Assembly: GCF_001623075.1 (NCBI RefSeq) | Contig: NZ_LMCF01000032.1 | Coordinates: forward strand, 29,374 to 93,373 | DNA from: Pseudovibrio sp. Ad37 | GTDB taxonomy: Bacteria > Pseudomonadota > Alphaproteobacteria > Rhizobiales > Stappiaceae | Reading direction: 5' to 3' | Length of the DNA stretch: 64,000 bases | Shown here: in pieces, positions 58,440 to 64,000 of the stretch | Layout of the letters: each line of letters begins with the position of its first letter | How positions within the stretch are numbered: position 1 is the first letter of the stretch | Notes under the pieces: generated by a model | Told to the model about the DNA's origin: nothing | The model's input: the letters and a program-made list of their open reading frames with translations, nothing else | Databases searched by the model: none | Translations under genes and position numbers: made by a program

Positions 58440-60188
58440 ATGTTCTCCTCGGTCTTTCGGCGATATTTGCCCGTTTTAACTTGGGGCAGAAACTATAATA
58501 AAGACAGTTTTTCTAATGACATGATTGCAGCGGTGATTGTGACGATCATGCTGATCCCGCAGTCTCTTGCTTATGCTTTGCTCGCTGGCCTGCCGCCGGA
58601 AGCCGGGCTTTATGCGTCAATTCTTCCGATTATTTTGTACGCCATCTTCGGCACCAGCCGTGCACTGGCCGTGGGGCCCGTTGCTGTTGTTTCGCTCATG
58701 ACTGCAGCCGCGATTGGCCAGATCGCAGACAGCGGCACGGCGGGTTATGCCATTGCTGCGCTCACCCTTGCCATGCTGTCCGGCGGTATTTTGCTGCTGA
58801 TGGGCGTGTTCAAACTCGGGTTTCTCGCCAACTTCCTCTCCCACCCTGTGATTGCCGGTTTCATCACGGCCTCAGGTGTTCTGATCGCCAGCAGCCAGCT
58901 CAAGCATATTCTGGGTGTGGATGCGAAAGGGCATACGCTGGTGGAGATTGTCTTTTCCATCTGGGAGCATCTGGGCGAAGCCAATCTGGCGACGATCCTG
59001 ATTGGTGTCTCGGCCACCCTGTTCCTGTTCTGGGTGCGCAAGGGCATGAAACCGATGCTGCTGAACATGGGCCTGAAGCCACGCCTTGCGGATGTTTTGA
59101 CCAAGGCTGGACCAGTCGCCGCCGTGGTGGCGACGACGGCTGTGGCTTGGATCTTCAGTTTGGATCAGGTCGGTGTTAAGATCGTCGGCGCTGTGCCGCA
59201 AAGCCTGCCGCCGCTCAGCATGCCAAGCTTCTCCAGTGAGCTGATCGGCGCGCTGTTTATACCTGCGCTGCTGATCTCCATTATTGGTTTTGTGGAATCC
59301 GTTTCCGTGGCGCAAACGCTGGCAGCGAAGAAGCGTCAGCGCATCGATCCTGATCAGGAGCTGATTGGTCTGGGTGCTGCCAACCTTGGGGCGGCCTTCA
59401 CAGGTGGTTATCCTGTAACGGGTGGGTTTGCCCGTTCCGTGGTCAACTTTGATGCGGGTGCTGAAACGCCTGCTGCCGGCGCTTATACGGCGGTTGGTTT
59501 GGCAATTGCTGCTGTTTCCCTCACACCGCTCATCTTCTTCCTGCCCAAGGCCACATTGGCTGCGACCATCATTGTGGCTGTGCTGTCACTGGTGGACTTC
59601 AGCATTCTCAAGCACAGCTGGAGCTACTCCAAGTCTGACTTCTCAGCCGTGGCCGCTACCATTTTGCTGACCCTCGGCTTTGGTGTTGAAACCGGTGTTT
59701 CTGCAGGCGTGATCCTCTCCATTGGGCTTTACCTCTACAAGACTTCCCGGCCTCACATTGCAGAGGTTGGGCTGGTGCCGGGAACCGAGCATTTTCGCAA
59801 TATCAACCGGCATGAAGTGCTGACAACGCCAGAGCTGCTGACCATCCGCATTGATGAGAGCCTCTACTTCGCCAACGCGCGTTTTCTGGAAGATTACATC
59901 TACGACCGTGCGGTGGATGATGAGTGCCTCAAGCATGTGGTGCTGCAATGTTCTGCGGTGAATGAGGTGGATCTGAGTGCTCTGGAATCTCTGGAAGCCA
60001 TCAACCACCGGTTACAAGACGCAGGAATCACGCTGCACCTTTCAGAGGTGAAAGGCCCGGTGATGGACCGCCTGCAACGCTCGCACTTCCTTGATGAGCT
60101 GACGGGCAAAGTGTTCCTCTCCCAATATCAGGCCCAAGAGGAGCTCGCCTCCGTCTGCACCCGCCAATCCGCTCAGGCGCCTGCCTGA
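58440..60188 (+). CDS. SulP-family inorganic anion transporter with STAS domain
   Basis: A 582-residue SulP/SLC26 transporter: about 12 membrane helices with the family motif SLAYALLAGLPPEAGLYASILP, GTSRALAVGPVAVVSLMTAAA, and GGYPVTGGFARSVVNFDAGAETP, followed by a C-terminal STAS domain (LTIRIDESLYFANARFLEDYIYDRA, CSAVNEVDLSALESLEAINHRL). It likely moves sulfate, sulfite or bicarbonate; in this operon export of the sulfite/sulfate made from sulfide is the attractive role. Start ATG 58440 or 58419. A strong terminator follows. Confidence 0.92.
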   Translation: MFSSVFRRYLPVLTWGRNYNKDSFSNDMIAAVIVTIMLIPQSLAYALLAGLPPEAGLYASILPIILYAIFGTSRALAVGPVAVVSLMTAAAIGQIADSGTAGYAIAALTLAMLSGGILLLMGVFKLGFLANFLSHPVIAGFITASGVLIASSQLKHILGVDAKGHTLVEIVFSIWEHLGEANLATILIGVSATLFLFWVRKGMKPMLLNMGLKPRLADVLTKAGPVAAVVATTAVAWIFSLDQVGVKIVGAVPQSLPPLSMPSFSSELIGALFIPALLISIIGFVESVSVAQTLAAKKRQRIDPDQELIGLGAANLGAAFTGGYPVTGGFARSVVNFDAGAETPAAGAYTAVGLAIAAVSLTPLIFFLPKATLAATIIVAVLSLVDFSILKHSWSYSKSDFSAVAATILLTLGFGVETGVSAGVILSIGLYLYKTSRPHIAEVGLVPGTEHFRNINRHEVLTTPELLTIRIDESLYFANARFLEDYIYDRAVDDECLKHVVLQCSAVNEVDLSALESLEAINHRLQDAGITLHLSEVKGPVMDRLQRSHFLDELTGKVFLSQYQAQEELASVCTRQSAQAPA

Positions 60189-60510
60189 TTCACCCCCCTT
60201 ATCAGGCAGAGCTAAGAGACCCCGTGGATCCCCTCCACGGGGTTTTTATGTTCGGGGGTGTAGTTAGCAACGAGATAATCCAGCTCTCCTACTTGCCGCC
60301 ATTCATCAGCTCACAGGCATTCGCAGGAGCAGCGTGCCTGTGGACCAAAGGCCAGTCATGCACTAACTTTCAAACCGGACCACTCAAGTGGGGCTGATCA
60401 GAACCACTCAAGCGGCGCAGGGCAATTGAGTATAATCATACACTTAAAGCATACCAGCTCTCTCTTGGTAACGAGGCTAGGGATGGTGCGCCTTTTTCGG
60501 AGAAATTCCA
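60189..60510. other. Intergenic region after the SulP operon
   Basis: Apart from the terminator no gene is supported. Around 60383-60415 the word ACCACTCAAG occurs twice, once as ACCACTCAAGTGG and once as ACCACTCAAGCGG, a short direct repeat that might be a remnant or a protein site. A GGAGAAATTCCA ribosome site for the next gene lies at the end. Confidence 0.35.
60219..60247 (+). terminator. Intrinsic terminator of the sulfide/SulP operon
   Basis: ACCCCGTGG (60219-60227) pairs with CCACGGGGT (60235-60243), followed by TTTT. It lies 31 bases after the SulP stop. Confidence 0.92.
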
Positions 60511-61284
60511 TTGTCCGACATTGCCGGGGCCACATTCAAAGCACCTGAAGTTGCGGGTTTTTACCCGTGCCGCCCTCCTTACGCTCAGCAAGTTTACGAG
60601 TGCATCATTGATCGGTCTTCCGCAACACACCGCTTATTGGATCTGGGCTGCGGCGAGGGCAAAATTGCCAGACCAATGACGAAAGTCTTTGATCAGGTTT
60701 GTGCCGTCGACCCCTCCGCTAACATGATCAAATTAGGCCGGTCCTTGGAAAACGGTAGGACAGACAACCTTGAATGGGTGGAAGCGACAGCCGAAAGGGC
60801 GCCTTTGACGGGTAAGTTTGACACAGTCACTTTTGCATCAAGCATCCATTGGATGGAACCAAGCAGGCTGTTCCCTAAACTTGCAAAGCACTTAAGTGAA
60901 AATCATATTCTTGCAATCATTCAGGGCGATGCAGCGTTTCAGCCGTCGTGGCAAGATGAGTGGCAACATTTTTTGGCAAAATGGGTGTCTCAAATCACAG
61001 GTGAAGAGGTAAATTCTAATAAATGGCGGGCGACCCAAGCCAAACATTTGGACTATATCAATCTCCTTGAAACCAAAGAGTATGTTTCGCAGCCATTCCG
61101 GCAAACCGTTGAGGACTTTATCTTGTGCCAGCATTCGCGCGATACTTTCGCGTTGGCAAAGCTAGGCGCGCGCCGCCAAAACTTTCACAATGAACTTAAA
61201 GCCCTTTTGCAGCCTCATGCTAATTGCGAGGGTCAACTGACATTTCAAGTCAAAACCCATTTGACAATCGCTAGGATTAAATGA
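60511..61284 (+). CDS. Class I SAM-dependent methyltransferase
   Basis: A 257-residue methyltransferase of the type-11 group. Motif I is RLLDLGCGEGKIARPM (about residues 41-56), with post-I Asp in VCAVDPSANMI and motif II in KFDTVTFASSIHWME. The SSIHWM feature and N-terminal YPCRPPYAQ resemble trans-aconitate-like or small-molecule methyltransferases. It begins with TTG at 60511 after GGAGAAATTCCA. It stands alone; substrate unknown. Confidence 0.83.
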   Translation: MSDIAGATFKAPEVAGFYPCRPPYAQQVYECIIDRSSATHRLLDLGCGEGKIARPMTKVFDQVCAVDPSANMIKLGRSLENGRTDNLEWVEATAERAPLTGKFDTVTFASSIHWMEPSRLFPKLAKHLSENHILAIIQGDAAFQPSWQDEWQHFLAKWVSQITGEEVNSNKWRATQAKHLDYINLLETKEYVSQPFRQTVEDFILCQHSRDTFALAKLGARRQNFHNELKALLQPHANCEGQLTFQVKTHLTIARIK

Positions 61285-61538
61285 GCTTCGCTCCTCCCAA
61301 TGCAAAGGTCATCCCAAAAACTTAACTGGGCCTTAATATCTTCGCCAATGATCAGGCTGCTCGTTTCAATAGATCCCCGTGAATGGGAATTAATGCAGAA
61401 AAGGCGAGAGGGTCAACATTACGCCAACTGATGCTTAGGGGCAGTCCGAGAGAAATAGCGGGTGTTGGGCGTTGGGGCAGGAGTAGTAAGCTGGTGGCCT
61501 ACTTCAGGTTTTCGCTCCGTTCATGGGCATCAATTGCA

Positions 61539-62861
61539 ATGGCACACGAAGAGAAATCACAGCTTCAAAAGGGAGCCGCAGGCTGGTTTTTGCTGGCAAC
61601 GCTCGGGGTTTCCTATGTGATCTCAGGCAGTTTTGCCGGGTGGAACTATGGGTTTGCGGTGACAAACTGGTTTGGTATGGTGATCGCTGTGGCATTGATG
61701 GGGCTCATGTATTTCTGTCTCGTCCTGTGCCTTGCTGAGATGTCTGCCGCCTTACCGAGTGCCGCGGGAGGCTACCGGATTTCACGAAAGGTGATGGGGG
61801 ACACGGGGGGCTTTGCCACCGCGCTGGCGGTGCTGTTGGAATACTCCATCGCTCCGGCTGCGATTGTCATCTTCATCGGGCAATATATTGAAGCGCTTTG
61901 GGGCATCAACGGCCCTTTCGTGTACGCAGTGTTTTACGTGGTTTTTATCGGTGTACACTTGGTGGGAGTGGGAGAAGCGCTGCGGTTTATGCTGGTGGTG
62001 ACGGTGTTTGCCGTGCTGGCTATTGTCGTGACATTGCTGGCACTTGGCCCTCATTTCAGCCTGAGCAATCTTGCAGCATCCTCTTACAGCGCATCGGCAG
62101 AACCGAACTTGTTCTCGTTTGATGCAGTGTCAGTCTGGGCCGCATTTCCGTTTGCCATGTGGTTGTTTCTGGCCGTTGAAGGTGTGCCGCTTGCAGCAGA
62201 GGAAGCTAAGGATCCAGCTGTTGATCTGCCGCGAGGCATCATCGGTGCCATGCTCTTTCTGCTGGTGAGTGCGGTTTTGATTGTGGTGTTTATTCCGGGG
62301 GCTGCATCATCTCGTGAGGTTGGCGATTACGGGGCGCCGCTGGTGGATGCCCTGAAGCATGTGTTTGGCGAAGAGTCAGTACTGGCGGATGTTGTTAATC
62401 TGGTGGGGCTGGCCGGACTGATCGCCTCGTTCTTCTCCATTATTTTCGGATACAGCAGGTTGGTGTTCGCCATGTCGCGGGAGGGGTATTTGCCCCGCTT
62501 CATGTCTGCCATAAGCTCTCGAAAAGTTCCGCATTGGGCATTGATCATTCCGGGAGTGATCGGGTTTCTCTGCTCGATAAGTGGAGAAGGCGAGCTGATG
62601 ATCAACATTGCGGTGATTGGCGCGACGCTCTCCTATGCCCTGCAAAGCGTCAGCTACATTTTGCTGAAACGAGATTATGCAGGGTTGCACCGGCCTTATC
62701 GTGCTCCGGGTGGGAAAAAGACAGCCTATGTAACGCTTGTTCTTTCGCTTTTGGCGCTCACGTCGTGCTTTGCATACGATCTTGTGGCCGCACTAATTGC
62801 TTTGACGCTTATGGGGCTGGGTGTCGGCTACTATGTTTTGCTAGGCCAGAAGAGAGCCTGA
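61539..62861 (+). CDS. APC-family amino acid/ethanolamine permease
   Basis: A 440-residue permease with about 12 membrane helices of the amino acid-polyamine-organocation superfamily. The start GAAGWFLLATLGVSYVISGSFAGWNYGF and the helix with EMSAALPSAAGGYRISRKVMG are close to ethanolamine permeases (EutP/Eat type), as is the C-terminal LHRPYRAPGGK. ATG at 61539 is chosen because the 52 upstream codons in frame look non-coding. No ethanolamine ammonia-lyase lies nearby, so the substrate may be a different amine or amino acid. Confidence 0.83.
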   Translation: MAHEEKSQLQKGAAGWFLLATLGVSYVISGSFAGWNYGFAVTNWFGMVIAVALMGLMYFCLVLCLAEMSAALPSAAGGYRISRKVMGDTGGFATALAVLLEYSIAPAAIVIFIGQYIEALWGINGPFVYAVFYVVFIGVHLVGVGEALRFMLVVTVFAVLAIVVTLLALGPHFSLSNLAASSYSASAEPNLFSFDAVSVWAAFPFAMWLFLAVEGVPLAAEEAKDPAVDLPRGIIGAMLFLLVSAVLIVVFIPGAASSREVGDYGAPLVDALKHVFGEESVLADVVNLVGLAGLIASFFSIIFGYSRLVFAMSREGYLPRFMSAISSRKVPHWALIIPGVIGFLCSISGEGELMINIAVIGATLSYALQSVSYILLKRDYAGLHRPYRAPGGKKTAYVTLVLSLLALTSCFAYDLVAALIALTLMGLGVGYYVLLGQKRA

Positions 62862-62879
62862 ATTGCTCAAGCCGAAGCC

Positions 62880-63719
62880 TTAGGATGGTTTTTCGCCGTA
62901 TAGCTTGATGGCTTTCACCTTACCTGAGAGTTCGTTGGCTGCTTTGTCCAGCATTGCATCTGTTGAAAGCCCAAGCTGCCTCGCCAGTTCGTCCAGTGCG
63001 ACGGGCAGCTCGTTTTTGATGAGCTGTTTCAGGACGGCATCCTCATAGGTCATACGATCCAGAACAGTCAGCGCAGTGAGACCGCTGTTTCCTGCAAACT
63101 CCAAATAAGCTGCTTCAGATACTGCGCCAGAAATACAGGCGGACAGAAGATCCTGATGCATATGTAGCCATTCCGGTAAATCCTTCGACAGCATGTCTGA
63201 GATAACCAGCTTTCCGCCCGTTTTGAGCACACGGTTGATCTCAGAGAACACTGCTGCTTTGTCGGCAGACAGGTTGATGACGCAGTTTGAGATGACCCAG
63301 TCCACGGACTGATCCGGGAACGGCAGGTGCTCGATAACACCTTGATGGAGTTCAACATTGCGGAGGTCGTGTTGCTCGCAATTGCCTTTGGCGAGCGCGA
63401 TCATATCCTCGCTGACATCAATGCCGATCACTCTGCCCGACGGCCCGGTTTTCTCGGCGGCGAGGATAAGGTCCAGCCCGGCTCCAGATCCGAGATCTAG
63501 CACTGTCTCCCCTTCCTTTATCTGCGAGAAAGCCAGGGGATTGCCACAGCCAAAACTAGAGCCAAGCAAGTGCTCCGGAATCTCCTGGGCATCATAATCG
63601 GGGGCCAGTGCTTGCTGGAAGGTGTTCCTACCCTTTACGTCCGCAAGCTTTCCGGAATAAAAGGCCGCGATGTTTGAGAGGTGCTCAGATTTCTTTACTC
63701 GGTCGGTCAACGACGTCAC
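62880..63719 (-). CDS. ArsM-like arsenite methyltransferase
   Basis: A methyltransferase of about 280 residues with the arsenite-methyltransferase signature SFGCGNPLAF, the SAM motif VLDLGSGAGLDLILAAEKTGP, FPDQSVDWVISNCVINLSADKAAVF and ISDM, then SACISGAVSEAAY. Cysteines in SFGCGNP-, SNCVIN- and ACISG-type positions match three of the four thiols of ArsM, but the N-terminal Cys pair region is absent (ALAPDYDAQEIP in its place). It might methylate As(III) or another metalloid, or be an inactive variant. The start is uncertain: GTG 63719, TTG 63710 or ATG 63785. The arsR-acr3 unit is 50 kb away. Confidence 0.72.
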   Translation of the reverse strand: MTSLTDRVKKSEHLSNIAAFYSGKLADVKGRNTFQQALAPDYDAQEIPEHLLGSSFGCGNPLAFSQIKEGETVLDLGSGAGLDLILAAEKTGPSGRVIGIDVSEDMIALAKGNCEQHDLRNVELHQGVIEHLPFPDQSVDWVISNCVINLSADKAAVFSEINRVLKTGGKLVISDMLSKDLPEWLHMHQDLLSACISGAVSEAAYLEFAGNSGLTALTVLDRMTYEDAVLKQLIKNELPVALDELARQLGLSTDAMLDKAANELSGKVKAIKLYGEKPS

Positions 63720-63874
63720 CTTCCTGCTGCGCGTTATGGCTCTGTGTAATCCTAGTTTACGCTGTACAGCAGGGGCACACTTCATGGTCTGACAGACAAA
63801 ACAAAGCGTTAAGCGATGGCTGCTTTTCGGGCGTAGTGATCGGGAGTTCTCACAAGATTACGAAACTCTATACC

Positions 63875-64000
63875 TAGAGCGTGCTGCGCCAGATCTGATT
63901 CAGGTTTCTCATTTTAACTTTTTGTGATTCAATGTTGCCATCCTTGTTTTTGGAGGGCACATGGGCAAGCCATATCCGATAGAATTACGTGAACGGGTTG
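63875..64000 (+). mobile_element. Left end of an IS630-family element
   Basis: TA at 63875-63876 followed by GAGCGTGCTGCGCCAGATCT and then a transposase start at 63961. IS630 elements insert at TA and carry such inverted ends. The end resembles one end of the 3505-3610 repeat (TAGAGC, then GC and GCG in matching places, 11 of 14). The element runs beyond the window. Confidence 0.65.
63961..64000 (+). CDS. IS630-family transposase, N-terminal start (partial)
   Basis: ATG preceded by GGAGGGCAC opens a frame reading MGKPYPIELRERV, the conserved N-terminus of IS630 transposases (M-x-K-P-x-x-x-x-LRERV), the start of the helix-turn-helix that binds the inverted repeats. The DDE catalytic domain lies outside the window, so activity cannot be judged. 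Confidence 0.75.
   Translation, partial: MGKPYPIELRERV

Noticed and set aside
1..64000. CRISPR arrays, rRNA or tRNA genes
   Set aside because: No regularly spaced repeats and no cloverleaf or rRNA-like sequence were seen on either strand.

Overview
The window looks like part of a secondary replicon (large plasmid or chromid) of a marine alphaproteobacterium. The main evidence is a complete repA-repB-repC module (5160-9007) with a predicted antisense ctRNA between repB and repC, an arrangement confined to alphaproteobacterial plasmids and second chromosomes. Moderate GC, TAGAGCGC-type dispersed repeats, a Blh/SQR sulfide cassette and many alphaproteobacterial-style regulators fit a Hyphomicrobiales/Stappiaceae member such as Pseudovibrio. 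The genus is an inference from gene style, not something the sequence proves. No rRNA, tRNA or CRISPR array was seen.

Layout. 1-4.3 kb: tail of a LysR regulator, a lipoprotein, a gamma-proteobacterial-style glutamate-cysteine ligase with a GNAT partner, and a GntR regulator. 4.3-9.0 kb: replication and partition module. 9.0-10.8 kb: two paralogous NUDIX hydrolases around a histidine phosphatase. 10.9-12.4 kb: an arsR-acr3 arsenite-efflux unit with two copies of an operator. 12.4-20.1 kb: CMD/AhpD-like protein, ferric-reductase-like membrane protein, small SHOCT and STAS proteins, a thioesterase, a membrane-bound AraC regulator and a P3A proton-pumping ATPase.

20.2-30.0 kb is an acyl-CoA catabolic island: an MDR oxidoreductase and SDR; three acyl-CoA dehydrogenases on the minus strand (one frameshifted); then SDR, MaoC hydratase, SDR, an ACAD11-type phosphotransferase and a GFA protein. 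Two near-identical 20-bp palindromes upstream of these units point to one regulator, possibly the KstR2-like TetR at 37.9 kb. The phosphotransferase and the third dehydrogenase match the two halves of eukaryotic ACAD11, so I predict a 4-hydroxyacyl-CoA phosphorylation and elimination route.

30.0-36.1 kb: a five-gene nickel/peptide ABC importer with two DUF2946 proteins upstream. 36.4-45.2 kb: NTF2-like protein, SprA-type metalloprotease, TetR, a MerR/MerT/GDCCVxC mercury unit with a classic 19-bp-spacer promoter, a P-loop kinase, an unknown protein, GFA, TetR plus membrane protein, a ClpP-like lipoprotein, a CYTH protein and an AraC regulator. 45.2-53.1 kb: small unknowns, an alpha/beta hydrolase, a predicted small RNA, a GSU2403-type nucleotidyltransferase, an acidic protein with a flagellin-like C-terminus, a crotonase and a kinase-fold protein with degraded catalytic motifs.

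53.1-60.2 kb: a Crp/Fnr gene with an in-frame TGA at codon 7, a methyltransferase-GT29 (sialyltransferase-like) fusion, and a sulfide-oxidation cassette (YgaP-like protein, persulfide-dioxygenase-type MBL protein, phosphatase-SQR fusion, SulP transporter). 60.5-64 kb: a methyltransferase, an APC permease, an ArsM-like methyltransferase and the left end of an IS630-type element cut by the window edge.
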